A DNA stretch of 64,000 bases from Angomonas deanei (taxonomy: Eukaryota; Euglenozoa; Kinetoplastea; Trypanosomatida; Trypanosomatidae): contig LR877147.1 of the NCBI GenBank assembly GCA_903995115.1, positions 124,001 through 188,000 on the forward strand, given 5' to 3'. Position numbers and translations under genes: made by a program. A model generated the notes under the pieces. The model was not told where the DNA came from, ran no database searches, and saw nothing but the letters and a program-made list of their open reading frames with translations. Within the stretch, counting starts at the first letter, position 1. Each line of letters starts with the position of its first letter. Shown one piece after another: positions 50,801-61,200 of the stretch.

Positions 50801-51843
50801 CCAAGGCGAAGGAGATCCTCGGAGAGCAGGCGATCCGCATTTCTGCCTCCCGTAGAATTATGAACAACAAACAGATGAACGACAGCGGAGATGCGCTCTT
50901 TCCCGTCTTTACGCAAGATGAGGACGAGGAGTCCATATCCAACGACGCCAACACCGACCCCTCCGTCCCTGCGTCCTCCTCCAGGCGCCTCAACCACTCC
51001 GTCAACGAAGGCCCGTCGGAGTTACCGCTCAAGATTGAAGGCGTCAACGGTCAGTTTTATTACCGCTCGAACAAGGTGCTGGGTCGGGGCGCTTTCGGAG
51101 ATGTCTATCTGGCGGTGGGGGAGACCGGCGCCTTCTTTGCGCTCAAGACCATTGTCGTCACCATCAACAGTACGGAGCAGCTGGTGCACGAGGTGGAGGC
51201 CCTCACCAAACTGCGGAACGAAAACGTCGTGGCCTACGACACCTGCGGAGTGGACGGTACGTACTTTTTTATCATTACCGAGTACCTCTCCGCTGGCTCC
51301 ATGCAAGACCTTGTACAAAGGCTAGGCGTGATACCAGTGAAAGCGATCCGTCGTTACTGTCGGGATATACTCATGGGGCTACACTTTTTGCACGAGAACA
51401 AGTATAACCACTGCGACATCAAGCCCGACAATATCCTCCTCACCAGCGAGGGCACCTGCAAGCTCGCCGACTTTGGGGCAGCGGTACTGCAGTTTAGTAC
51501 GCACAAGCCGTCTATCCGCGGTACCCCTCGCTTCATGGCACCGGAGGCAGTTTTGGGTGTCTTCACCCCACAGTCCGACGTGTACAGTTTTGGTCTATCC
51601 GTCGTGCAAATGATGACGGGTAAACACCCCTGGCACCACTACCCCGACGGGGACTCCATGTTCCTGGTCAAGTACACCGGTGCCCTCCGCGAGTCGCTCG
51701 AAAAGAAGACCCCCTGTACGATGCAGCCGGACCTACCAAAGGAGTACGAGGATGTGGAGCTACTGCAGATGGTACAGCGTTGCTGTGCCTACGCCCCGGA
51801 AGAGAGACCAACGGTGGCGGAACTCCTCACGTTTCTGTCGTAA
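47854..51843 (+). CDS. Transmembrane receptor kinase with dead cyclase-like domain
   Basis: Intact 1,329-residue protein. An N-terminal cytosolic part of about 150 residues, TM1 (about 154-176, WLFLVFLLIALVLAVGGGIA), an extracellular or lumenal sensor-like region with several N-x-S/T sites, TM2 (about 540-562, VICVVVIIVCIFALGAL), a helical linker, a class III cyclase-like domain (about 700-870) and a C-terminal kinase (1069-1325). Both metal-binding Asp positions of the cyclase are lost (VARLLNL and EANMITVSF stand where D-containing motifs should be), so no cAMP should be made. The kinase has GRGAFGDVYLA, FALKTI, DFGAAV and GTPRFMAPEAV, but the HRD motif is HCD (1186-1188). The fold is STE11-like. 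The architecture recalls T. brucei RDK1, a membrane kinase that represses differentiation; this is from memory and unproven here. Confidence 0.82.
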   Translation: MSEGNLLPETTEVPIGRAETAVYPSQIGAERAAPLPNHVDVTAAPTLTADTDTPQTLTSTGNDSGDTTKTNVQEHVELSTVLNYSDYGASTKKSISPYGSDDRRNPLLGSLGSSTSVPARLLGQQDNLPQEKIVSHEEYTLPSSGVQRVKRQHCWLFLVFLLIALVLAVGGGIAIGFTNRHFTMQLHQTSLEVKNRVVLNSSLLGVQNYQSRLSTVNTQLTDFVELHTEGMDPSQVTVVSLRDALEDSFLESWDLWLNDDQTVDTVVLRIPFCPDDQVGTVTCPQMVLSVNCTIGSATASSWCWFGRNTDSGLSVETFELIKNEKGMYELGSRLSSFVDSYLFYPNQTGSKRPLYLVPQNVVQMDGIVDTVIPLRHQSYLFPNNPSSTLVLIVDTVVYMKNWFDVFDRDLQKASESYSLLFVNDSIIEYSLGESVEDGIPCKLTKGDFFLGETNYTGCGGGGAKELDNIVENFEKHYPSSILTDEVYKNGDYSQVERVGNLLVAYQDFVRFRTGLGMPNVVFFAAYATPINNSLGKEGAIQIVICVVVIIVCIFALGALTFAITWQLQRVIITVSSLATHAATYDTCSMERELQKLNEKRSCVTRAFSSFDVVHDEFNRILLNLNRYRLFIPQALLMKDAAEELDNDPSSETEGAGREEQADDLENTRAISKTDVTSSQMVVGEDKVNKLLNLSALRRVKGTILVARLLNLSADEKNAAAVMNFFVGSVLNNVAAHNGVVDVIEANMITVSFNCHYTVLRHQQRACKCALGIKEDFKDSPYDVVIGIASGFSYVGTIGTEDQRARVVTSDFVRIARALTTLQPFVDSTILATETVTFESTSAYVPIDIVSLFYNHTSEWQNYVICAVMGDEMSHVPEAMMASKKILRLIRNKRYDTALMTVQSYIDATTDKKKVPWSIKHWEYILKHHKDRVLAGYSRREIIWEHLEGEQVIYEQMKPFLAKATKRVLDMKTEEERKEKDETTKAKEILGEQAIRISASRRIMNNKQMNDSGDALFPVFTQDEDEESISNDANTDPSVPASSSRRLNHSVNEGPSELPLKIEGVNGQFYYRSNKVLGRGAFGDVYLAVGETGAFFALKTIVVTINSTEQLVHEVEALTKLRNENVVAYDTCGVDGTYFFIITEYLSAGSMQDLVQRLGVIPVKAIRRYCRDILMGLHFLHENKYNHCDIKPDNILLTSEGTCKLADFGAAVLQFSTHKPSIRGTPRFMAPEAVLGVFTPQSDVYSFGLSVVQMMTGKHPWHHYPDGDSMFLVKYTGALRESLEKKTPCTMQPDLPKEYEDVELLQMVQRCCAYAPEERPTVAELLTFLS

Positions 51844-52288
51844 ACGTGATTTCACCTTCGTACAGTACACTCCAATATTTTTGGCTACACTCATCGCATC
51901 CTTTTTTTTTTTTATAATCACTATTAGTTTTCCACTGTTGCTATTCATGTGTGCGTGTGCTGTTTAAAACATGATTTCCTAAAAAAATAAATTTTTTGTG
52001 TGTAGGCTTATTTCATTTTATCATCATTTCAAAGTTTGTACCATTGTAGAGGTATTTTTGTAAATTCACAACCGCAGAAATAATAAAATGAAAATTATAA
52101 AGCAATATTTACCATTTAAAAATGTATCATTTGCATATATGTGTTATACCGTCCTTAAAAAAAAAAAAAAATGAATGGCTTTCATTTTTCCCAAAGCGCC
52201 CTTTTCTGTGTTTGTCGTTATATATTTCAGCTACAATTTCGCTCTCTTTCTTTCTTTTTAAAGTGGATATTGTATTTAGTGTACTGAC
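51844..52288. other. Intergenic region, AT-rich
   Basis: Contains T and A runs and an AATAAAAT-rich middle. Acceptor candidates are TTTCAG at 52225-52230 and AAAG at 52260-52263. No gene is seen. Confidence 0.65.
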
Positions 52289-53812
52289 ATGAAATGTCTG
52301 CGGAGACCAGTTCTACTCTCCCTGCGCTTCCCCACCCGTTGCGGCACTAGAATGTACCACGGCCCATCCTCCTCCTCGCACAACCCTGTGGTACACCCGA
52401 GTGATTGTATAGACAATGGATTAGCCGCCTTTTCACTCAGTATAAAAACACCCATCCGAAAGATGTTGGACGCAGCCGATAAAGAGGTGGAGAAGGCCAC
52501 CACCGATACATTTTACAACAGTAGGGACGGTGTCTGCGCGCTGTGCGGCGGCCCCATCGCCGGCACCTTTAGCCGCCACGCGACGTTTGTGGAACACCGT
52601 GCACGGGTTGGGATCGTGAAGCGGAGTATCGCGCTCGTGGATTACTTTCTGATCGGTAGTCTCAGTCACGTGAAGACGGTGCCGGTGCCAGACTTTGCAC
52701 TCTGCAGCCCAAAACAGTTGAACAAACTGCGGAACAATGTGGGGTACGCGAGTAAGATTGATTTTGTGAAAGGTTTGGTGCATTATTGGTGGGGCCTGCT
52801 GGACGCAAAAGAGGGCGACTGTGACTTTGGCCGGTGCGCCTCCCTGAGCTCGACCAACAGCACGCATCGTCTGTGGCGGGTGCAGTACTTGCTCAGGTAT
52901 CTCTACCACTGCGGTCTGCTGCAAGGGTCATTGCACATCTCTGGCGGAGGGCCGGATGGGAAGTCGTTTTCTCGCAGTGGGGCCTTCGAGTGTTTCGAGT
53001 TGGTGGGCGATCACATTATTAAAAGTCAAGTCCCCGATCGGTTGCGAACGTTGTTTCCACCGCACCTTGGTGGGGTGGTGTCGGACTTACTCAGCATTCA
53101 GCAAATGCTGGACAGCAACAATGGCTTAATCGACATTTACAACTATTTGAACTTGAACAAGATTATTGGCACTACCCTTCCCGCCAGTAAGTGCAAGGCG
53201 GACGTGGTGGAGGCCTTGTTTGGGGAGCTACAATGCCTCCTCTGGTCCGCGGAGAACAGCCGGCTGGGGGAGGAGTTCCCTGATGTGCAGTTCAGCGGGG
53301 GACTGGCCGCCACCCGTGCGCTGGTGGAGCACACCCTCAACGAACTCACCCACGTGGTGGTCATGTGGCAGATAGAGGCAACACTGCACAATGTCAGAAT
53401 GTTTATTCAGAACCACGCCATCGAAACCGCCAATCGACAGAACGTGTTACTTTCCAAGGGGGAGAAGCAGTCTGCCGCGCCACGGGAGCGGAGCGCGCTG
53501 CCGTCCCCGATGGGAACACTCCCCGTGATGACCGCCGATAGCGTGCAAAAGAAAAATGTGACGGCCAAACGTGGCGCTGTTGCCTTTCGCTCTTACGCGG
53601 TCACGACGCCGGTCGGCAATTGCCACCGGGCACTCCGTCAGCTGTCGAGCGCCCCTTGCCCCCTTCTCCCGAGTTTGGGGGAGGAGCTGCTCATACCTAG
53701 GGATCACCTCGTGACGGCCAAAAGGGTATCGTGGGCCCCTTCGTCGTCGGGCAATGCTCCGCCTGCTGCTCGGCTGTCAACGCCGGATTTTCTTCCACGA
53801 GGAAATCATTGA
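52289..53812 (+). CDS. RNase III RNA-editing endonuclease candidate (KREN-like)
   Basis: Intact 507-residue protein. The N-terminus (MKCLRRPVLLSLRFPTR) is a mitochondrial presequence. A U1-like zinc finger, C83-x2-C86-x10-H97-x5-H103, follows; this finger is typical of the KREPB/KREN editosome proteins. An RNase III domain is at about 200-330. All four acidic catalytic positions are present: E237 and D241 in FELVGDHI, D305 and E308 in KADVVEAL. In trypanosomes the proteins with complete active sites are the editing endonucleases KREN1-3 that cut pre-edited mRNA in the mitochondrial editosome, while the KREPB forms are degenerate. So an active endonuclease is inferred; which of the three cannot be told. 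The C-terminal 120 residues are low-complexity and basic. Confidence 0.82.
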   Translation: MKCLRRPVLLSLRFPTRCGTRMYHGPSSSSHNPVVHPSDCIDNGLAAFSLSIKTPIRKMLDAADKEVEKATTDTFYNSRDGVCALCGGPIAGTFSRHATFVEHRARVGIVKRSIALVDYFLIGSLSHVKTVPVPDFALCSPKQLNKLRNNVGYASKIDFVKGLVHYWWGLLDAKEGDCDFGRCASLSSTNSTHRLWRVQYLLRYLYHCGLLQGSLHISGGGPDGKSFSRSGAFECFELVGDHIIKSQVPDRLRTLFPPHLGGVVSDLLSIQQMLDSNNGLIDIYNYLNLNKIIGTTLPASKCKADVVEALFGELQCLLWSAENSRLGEEFPDVQFSGGLAATRALVEHTLNELTHVVVMWQIEATLHNVRMFIQNHAIETANRQNVLLSKGEKQSAAPRERSALPSPMGTLPVMTADSVQKKNVTAKRGAVAFRSYAVTTPVGNCHRALRQLSSAPCPLLPSLGEELLIPRDHLVTAKRVSWAPSSSGNAPPAARLSTPDFLPRGNH

Positions 53813-53937
53813 ACTGTATAATACGCAACCAGTTACCGGTCCTACTTCGATGAAAAGGAAATACAAAGTATACACCCGTTTTCTTTTACGTGCTTTTTCA
53901 TACACTTTTCTTTACTCTCTCCCCTTCTTTTAACAAT

Positions 53938-53939
53938 AG
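53938..53939 (+). promoter_or_regulatory. Putative spliced-leader acceptor AG
   Basis: AG after a tract of about 35 mostly C/T bases; leaves an 8-base 5' UTR for the first RPS18 copy. Confidence 0.65.
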
Positions 53940-53947
53940 TAACGAAC

Positions 53948-54403
53948 ATGTCCTTAACTCTTCAGGGTGACAACTTCCAGCACATTGTGCGTCTTCTCAA
54001 CACCAACGTTGAGGGTAAGCGCAAGGTTGCCTTCGCTCTTCGCATGGTGAAGGGTGTTGGTATCCGCTTCGCCTACATGATCTGCAAGAAGGCCGGTATT
54101 GACACCGAGCGCCGCGCCGGTACCCTTACCGCCGATGAGCTCGACAAGGTCGCCGAGATTATCGCCGACCCCGCCAAGTTCAAGATCCCCGATTGGTTCC
54201 TCAATCGTCAGCGCGACCCCAAGACCGGCAAGACCGAGCACCTCTCCAGTTCCATGGTGGATACCCGCCTCCGTGAGGACCTTGAGCGCCTGAAGAAGAT
54301 GCGCGCCCATCGTGGTATTCGTCACCACTACGGTCTCCGTGTCCGCGGTCAGCATACCTGCACCTCCGGACGTGGTGGTCGCACTGTTGGTGTCCGCAAG
54401 TAA
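53948..54403 (+). CDS. RPS18: 40S ribosomal protein S18 (uS13), copy 1
   Basis: Intact 151-residue protein, the normal length for eukaryotic S18. Diagnostic stretches include VRLLNTNVEGKRKVAFAL near the start, KGVGIRFAYMICKKAGID, the central DWFLNRQRD and the C-terminal MRAHRGIRHHYGLRVRGQHT with the basic end GRGGRTVGVRK. uS13 sits in the head of the small subunit and contacts the P-site tRNA and the 60S subunit. Codon use is much more biased than in neighbouring genes (mostly GGT, CGC, CTC/CTT, AAG), as expected for a very highly expressed gene. Followed after about 200 bases by a second copy with the same protein sequence. Confidence 0.97.
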   Translation: MSLTLQGDNFQHIVRLLNTNVEGKRKVAFALRMVKGVGIRFAYMICKKAGIDTERRAGTLTADELDKVAEIIADPAKFKIPDWFLNRQRDPKTGKTEHLSSSMVDTRLREDLERLKKMRAHRGIRHHYGLRVRGQHTCTSGRGGRTVGVRK

Positions 54404-54605
54404 AGAGTGTAGACTCTGTTCGTGTTACACGTTTTGTTTCATCATTTTATTTATTTACTCATTTTAATAATTCCCTCATCCGCCATAGAGGCAGTATGCT
54501 CCTCTTTTCCATTTCTTAATTTCCCCCTTTTTGTAAAATACAACAACCACTAACGCATTATCTCTTCCTCTCTTTTCTTTCCTTTCCATCTATATAGCTC
54601 ACACA
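54404..54605. other. Spacer between RPS18 copies
   Basis: About 200 bases with no similarity to the spacer after copy 2. It ends in a strong C/T tract and AG. Confidence 0.7.
54596..54597 (+). promoter_or_regulatory. Putative spliced-leader acceptor AG
   Basis: AG after a tract of about 30 C/T bases; leaves an 8-base 5' UTR, the same length as for copy 1. Confidence 0.65.
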
Positions 54606-55061
54606 ATGTCCTTAACTCTTCAGGGTGACAACTTCCAGCACATTGTGCGTCTTCTCAACACCAACGTTGAGGGTAAGCGCAAGGTCGCCTTCGCTCTTCG
54701 CATGGTGAAGGGTGTTGGTATCCGCTTCGCCTACATGATCTGCAAGAAGGCCGGTATTGACACCGAGCGCCGCGCCGGTACCCTTACCGCCGATGAGCTC
54801 GACAAGGTCGCCGAGATTATCGCCGACCCCGCCAAGTTCAAGATCCCCGATTGGTTCCTCAATCGTCAGCGCGACCCCAAGACCGGCAAGACCGAGCACC
54901 TCTCCAGTTCTATGGTGGATACCCGCCTCCGTGAGGACCTTGAGCGCCTGAAGAAGATGCGCGCCCATCGTGGTATTCGTCACCACTACGGTCTCCGTGT
55001 CCGCGGTCAGCATACCTGCACCTCCGGACGTGGTGGTCGCACTGTTGGCGTTCGTAAGTAA
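54606..55061 (+). CDS. RPS18: 40S ribosomal protein S18 (uS13), copy 2
   Basis: Second tandem copy. The protein is identical to copy 1 (151 residues). By eye the coding regions differ at only five bases, all silent; three of these cluster in the last four codons before the stop, where the copies start to diverge into unrelated 3' flanks. Tandem ribosomal protein genes are common in kinetoplastids, which lack single-gene transcriptional control and raise output by gene dosage. The near identity points to recent duplication or ongoing gene conversion within the ORF. Confidence 0.97.
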   Translation: MSLTLQGDNFQHIVRLLNTNVEGKRKVAFALRMVKGVGIRFAYMICKKAGIDTERRAGTLTADELDKVAEIIADPAKFKIPDWFLNRQRDPKTGKTEHLSSSMVDTRLREDLERLKKMRAHRGIRHHYGLRVRGQHTCTSGRGGRTVGVRK

Positions 55062-55221
55062 GCAATTGAGCATTTATTTATTTGTTTAATTTTTATCTTG
55101 AAAAAAAAAAATATATATAACAACTATGGAGGTCTATTTTTAGAATGGTGCCAGTACATGCACAATAGACAAACATCCGATTCCTATTATGCTTCTCTCT
55201 CTCTCTTCCTCTGTTTCCCCC

Positions 55222-55223
55222 AG
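55222..55223 (+). promoter_or_regulatory. Putative spliced-leader acceptor AG
   Basis: AG after a CT-repeat-like tract (about 55191-55220, TTCTCTCTCTCTCTTCCTC); 38 bases before the dynein ATG. Confidence 0.7.
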
Positions 55224-55261
55224 TAGTAAAAAATAACAAGAAACACACTAGTAGTATTTCA

Positions 55262-58200
55262 ATGTCTATTTCATCCAAGGAGCTTATCGCACTGCGACGG
55301 GCGCACCTGGAACAGAAGGCGAAGGAAAGCGCGAAAGAGAAGGAGGCGGCCAAGGAGAAGACCCCGGAGCCAACCTCCGCGGCAGCTCCCCCAACCCCGT
55401 CGTGGCTGCGTGAGACCGCAAACGAGCGAAACATGCCCACCGACGCGAGTGGAACCAAAACTAAATCGATAAACCGAACGGTTCCATTATCTAGAAACAC
55501 ACAGCCAAAAGTATATGCCCCGGACATATTTATCCGTGGTGAGATCCCCAAGGAAGAGCTCCTCTCACGAAAGAGGGAGCGGTACAACCACTACGGCACG
55601 ATAGAAGACTTGCTGGAGGAGCGCGGGGTCGTCTTGAGCGATGCCGCCGCCAGCACCGGCGTGTACCACACCCTGCTGCCGTTAGAAGCATTTGACGACA
55701 CCACCTTCGAGGAGTACACCCCACAGGACTGGATGACGTACCTCAAGGGGGACGACACCGCTGGCATACCCTGTCACTTTCTTCCCACCAACAACAGTAG
55801 TCAGTGGGAGAAGGGGTTTGTGACGCAGTACAATGAGACGAACCACACCTTCACCGTGCAGCCCACCCAATCCAAGGAGGCGATCCAACTTTCCAGAATA
55901 TTCATTTGTTTTGAGGCGGAGAATCCAGCCAACTTTGCCGATCGCTTCGCCGCGGCGTATTGTCGGCGAATGGCGGCGGAGCAACACATCAAGTACAATC
56001 TATATGTGGAGTGCATCCCACCCGACGAATACCAAACAATAGACTCTACCGTTTTGGAAAAGATTAAACTGATGGCCTTTAGCACACCCAAGTTGGTGGA
56101 GGGAGAGAACAATTTAGACTTTCAGGCACTGTTGAGTGAAATACGGGCGGACTATAGCCGAACCATGAACCAAGATTTGCTCCGCCACACGGCCCCCAAT
56201 ATCAGTCTCTCCGGGCACCTCAGTGAGGACCTGACGGCGGCCGACGTGGTGCAGGAGCGGCCAGCGCGTACCTACGGAGTGGAGCCGCAGCCGGAAGGGC
56301 GCTTCGCCACCATTCTCCAAGCGTTTCACGCGCAGACGGTGCTGGAGTCGGACCCTATTCTACTGCAGCTCATGCGAGAGGTAAAGACGGCTAACACGAA
56401 ACTCTCCAGCCGACCCGTCTTCCTGTACAGTAAGCAGATAGCCCCGTATGTGCCCATGACGCTGTTGGCCTTTGACGACGCACAGAGTCTGGCGGTCCGG
56501 GAGAGTGTCCAGTACATGCGAGACAAGTGGGCCAACGGCATTTATGAAACCGTCAAGGCCGCGCTGGAGTCCCGGTCTAGCAGGGAGGAAGTGCATCTTC
56601 AAATATACGTGGCGGAGAATTATACAGGGACCAAAACACAAAAGTACTTGACCGCCATTAACGTCGAGATGGAGGAGTGTCTTCAACACGTATTAAAAAG
56701 TTCCGTGGAGACCTTCACCCGATTCATTGAGGACGCCTGCAACTATAAAGTGGAGATTGAGAGTATGAAGAAGGCCACGGTGTCGGTGGACGAGTTTCCT
56801 GCCTCACGGGCCCCCTTCGGGTCCGATGCGCGCGTCACGAGTGCATTCCTGGGTATTTCCACCCCTGTTCCTTTTATAAAGTTAGCACTGAACGAGGTGA
56901 GCAGTATGGTGGATGCCGACGGTAGGGTGAAGGTAAGGGATGAAACGGAAAAGGATCCCAACAGCATTTCCTTTCAGTACAGCTCCTCCGCCGATGTCGT
57001 CGTTGCGGCGATTACCACCCTCATAAGAAAGTGCATCCAGAACCACTCCGACGTCCGCTGCATCGACCGCAAGTTTTTTGAGTTTCTCTATGAGCCGACG
57101 ACGGAGTTCATTCACACCATTAGCCCCGAGTCCCCGTTTGTGCAGTCCTGTTTCAGTCGCCTAGAGGCGGCCCTCGCACGGGTGGGTAACATTCTGGAGT
57201 CGTACCGCGCTCTGTTCAAGGAGTACAATGAAATCGCGGACCTAGACCCTACTGAGTACATTGAAGCGTTCAAGGAGCGTGGACCACGGGCCAAGGCGGC
57301 GGAGACGGAGGTTCAGAAATACCTTCGCCTCCAGAGCGAAATACTGGAACGGATTCCGGAAGAAATCAACCTTGGTTTCGTGTTGGTCGACCTGTCGGAC
57401 ATGCGCAAGCGATTGTCTAGCAAGTGTGGTAACTTGACCCAGCGTATTTTAGATGTCATGGCACAACGCGCCCTGACCAAGGAGGAGGAGGTGCACGAGA
57501 AGTTTTGCGAAATCAGCGAGACATTAGGCCGTGCCGTGAACACTCCCGAGGAGGTGGTGGACACGAAGGATTATATAAAGACGATCCCCGAAAAAGTGTT
57601 CGACTTACAGCTGATGATTTCGGAAGCGCGCGAGATTCACGACGTGTTGGATTTGTTTAAACGACCACTAAGTGACGAAGAGTTTGACAAGAAGTGGAAC
57701 GCGATTAGTTGGCCGTCCCAACTGGACGACGCGATCAACGTGCGTGTGATGGAACTCGAGGAGGCGAAGCGCAACCTCGTCACCACCATGAACCGAACCC
57801 AGGAGCAGTTCGACGGGGAAGTCGTTCAGTTGCAGCAGACGGTCGAGCACTACGCCCAGCACTGCTCTCTCGCCCGCCTAGCGGAGACCGCCGCGGATGT
57901 AAAGAAGGTGCTGCAGCAAATCCAGTATCTCCGTGACCAGGCCAACACGTTCAACGCGCATGAGGTGCTGTTCAACCTAGAGAAGACGGACTACTCCGCG
58001 GTGCATCAACTCTCCACCGACTTTGAGCCGTACGCGTCGCTGTGGTTAACGGTCGATAGTTGGCAGCAATTCATGGAGGAGTGCAAGACGGCGGTGTTCA
58101 AGGACATTGACGCCGAGGACTGGGAGCAGCGCGTGGGCGAGAGTCACCGCGTCATCTCCAAGTGTGCCCGCAACCCTAGACTGACCCCGGAGTTGATCCA

Positions 58201-61200
58201 AATTGCGGAATCGGTGCGAGAGCAGATTGAGGCCTTCCGCCCCATGCTGCCGGTGGTGAAGAGTCTGCGGACACAGGGTATGAAGGACCGCCATTGGGAC
58301 CAGCTCTCCAAGGAATTAGGGAAGGAGGTGAACCCCCTCACGACACTCCACTCGCTAGACGACGTCACGCGACTACAGCTCGATAAGAATTCGGCAACCC
58401 TCATTAAGGTGGCCGAGATTGCGTCGCGGGAGTACCAGATAGAAGTTTCATTGCACAACATGAATGCCGTGTGGGAGGACTTGCGTCTCAAGGTGAAGCT
58501 GTACAAGGAGACGGGCTGCTACATTTTAGCCAAGGACGTCATTGACGACGCGCAAGAAAAGTTGGACGATCAAACCCTAACGACGCAGTCCCTGTCCTTC
58601 TCTCCGTTCAAGAAGCTCTTTGAGACGGAAATTACCAACTGGGAGGAGTCGCTCAAGTTGGTGCAAGATGTGCTAGACGAATGGATACAGTGCCAGAAAT
58701 CCTGGTTGTACCTCGAGCCCATCTTTCAGTCGGAGGACATTGCCCGCCAGCTGCCGCAGGAGTACAAGCGTTTCACGCAGGTGAACAAGAATTGGAAGTT
58801 CCTCACCAACAAGGCCCACGAAATCGACCTGGTCATGAAGTTCTGCAAAGAGACGGAGAAGTGCCTCGAGCTACTGAAGGAGAACAATGAGCTGCTGGAG
58901 GTGGTGGAGAAGGGACTGAACCAGTACCTGGAGAACAAGCGAGCCTCCTTCGCCCGTTTCTACTTTCTCTCCGACGACGAGTTGCTCGCGATTCTCTCCG
59001 AGGCGCGCGATCCACAAAAGATTCAGCCCCAGTTCCGAAAGCTGTTCGAGAATATTGCTAAACTGGAGATGGTGGCCCCCGAGAACGAAATGCTCGGCAT
59101 GTACTCTCAAATGGGCGAGTACATTCCCTTCACGCAGTCGGTGTTCCCCCGCAAGTACGTGGAGAACTGGCTAACGGAGGTGGAGTCGGCCATGAAGGTG
59201 TCTATTCGCAGTCAGTTAGAAAAGGGCGTGAAGGATTTTGCCGTCATGGATCGTGAAACCTTCATTCTCAACACACCTGGCCAGGTGGTGATTGCCGTCA
59301 GCCAAATTATGTGGACGTACGAGTGCGAGACCGCCCTGAAGGAACACGGCTCGTTGGCCCCTTATGCCCCCAAAGCGGAAGAAAACTTGATGCAACTGGT
59401 CAAAACGGTCCGGAAACCACTGTCGAACTTGCAGCGAATGAATCTCAGCGGCCTCATCACGATCGAAGTGCACGCTAGAGATATTGTGGAGCAGTTGGCA
59501 AAGGACAAGGTGGATAGCGTCTTTTCCTTTGAGTGGATTTCACAGTTACGAAGTTACTGGGAGAACAATGACTGCTATTCGCGGCAGGTGGAGGCTCAGT
59601 TTCGCTACGGCGGAGAGTATTTGGGGAACACCACGCGTCTCGTCATTACACCCCTCACGGATCGTATCTATCTCACCCTGACCGGCGCCATGCACATGTT
59701 CCTCGGAGGCGCCCCTGCCGGCCCCGCTGGTACCGGAAAGACAGAAACGGTAAAAGACTTGGCGAAGGCGGTGGCGAAGCAGTGCGTCGTGTTCAATTGT
59801 CAGGAGGGTATGACGTTTGCGTCCATGGGCAAGTTCTTCAAGGGTCTCGCCCAGGCGGGTGCGTGGGCCTGCTTCGATGAGTTCAACCGCATTGATGTGG
59901 AGGTGCTGTCTGTGGTGGCACAACAGGTGTCTTCCCTACAAGAGGCCGCCCGCTCCCGACAGTACCGCATCCCGTTTGAGGGGACCGAGATTGTCGTGGA
60001 TCCTTCTTACTCCGTCTTTATTACCATGAACCCCGGTTACGCCGGCCGTACCGAGCTGCCCGATAACCTCAAGGTGCTGTTCCGCCCGGTCGCTTGCATG
60101 GTGCCCGACTACGCCATGATTGCGGAGATTCGTCTCTTCTCTTTTGGTTACGCGGACTCCCGTAAGTTGGCGCAGAAGATGGTGGCGACCTTTCGCCTTA
60201 GTTCAGAGCAGCTTTCGTCGCAGGACCACTATGACTTTGGTATGCGTGCGGTCAACACTGTCATCTCGGCGGCTGGTCTGATGAAGCGGGAGAACCCCAA
60301 TGAGGCCGAGGATACGTTGTTGCTCCGCGCCCTACGCGACTCCAACGCCCCCAAGTTTCTGGATGAGGATCTTTTGCTCTTTGATGGTATTATTTCCGAT
60401 CTCTTCCCGGGACTTCAGCTGACACCAGCAGACTATGGACAGTTTGTGGAGGTGATTCGCGAGACGGCAATCGAAATGAAATTGCAGCCAACGGAAATGT
60501 TCGTCAAAAAGTGTGTCGAGCTCTATGAAATGAGTGTTCTACGCCACGGTCAGATGACCGTCGGCCCGACGATGGGAGGGAAAACGTCCGCCACGAGGGT
60601 TCTACAGGCGGCCATGACGCGTATGCGCACCGAGTTCAACAATGAAAAGTTTGCCGAGGTGAAGACGTACAGTCTGAATCCCAAGGCCATCACCATGTCG
60701 CAGCTCTATGGAGGGTTTGACGAGGCGACCGGTGAGTGGAAGGAGGGTCTCGTTGGTGAGCTGTTCCGTCTTGCCGCGCGCGATGCGACCGACGCAAAAC
60801 ACTGGGTCGTCTTCGATGGGCCAGTGGATGCGTTATGGATTGAGTCCATGAATACCGTGCTCGACGAGAATAAAAAGTTGTGCCTCATTTCTGGTGAGAT
60901 TATTGCCATGACACCCTTCATGAATTGTTGGTTTGAGGTGGAGGACCTCGCGGTGGCATCCCCTGCCACGGTGTCCCGTGCTGGTATGATCTACATGCAC
61001 CCCGACAACTGTGTAGGGGTGAGCAGCTTTGTCAAGAGCTGGCAGATGCACCAGCTGCCGCCGGCCATGGAGCCCTACAAGGAGGAGCTGGAGCAACTCT
61101 GCAATCAGCTCTTCCCCTCTCTCATCCAGTTTGTACAGAATCAGGTCACCGAGTATTGCCCTTCTGTCTGGCCCAACTTGATCGCCTCCTGCTTCAAGAT

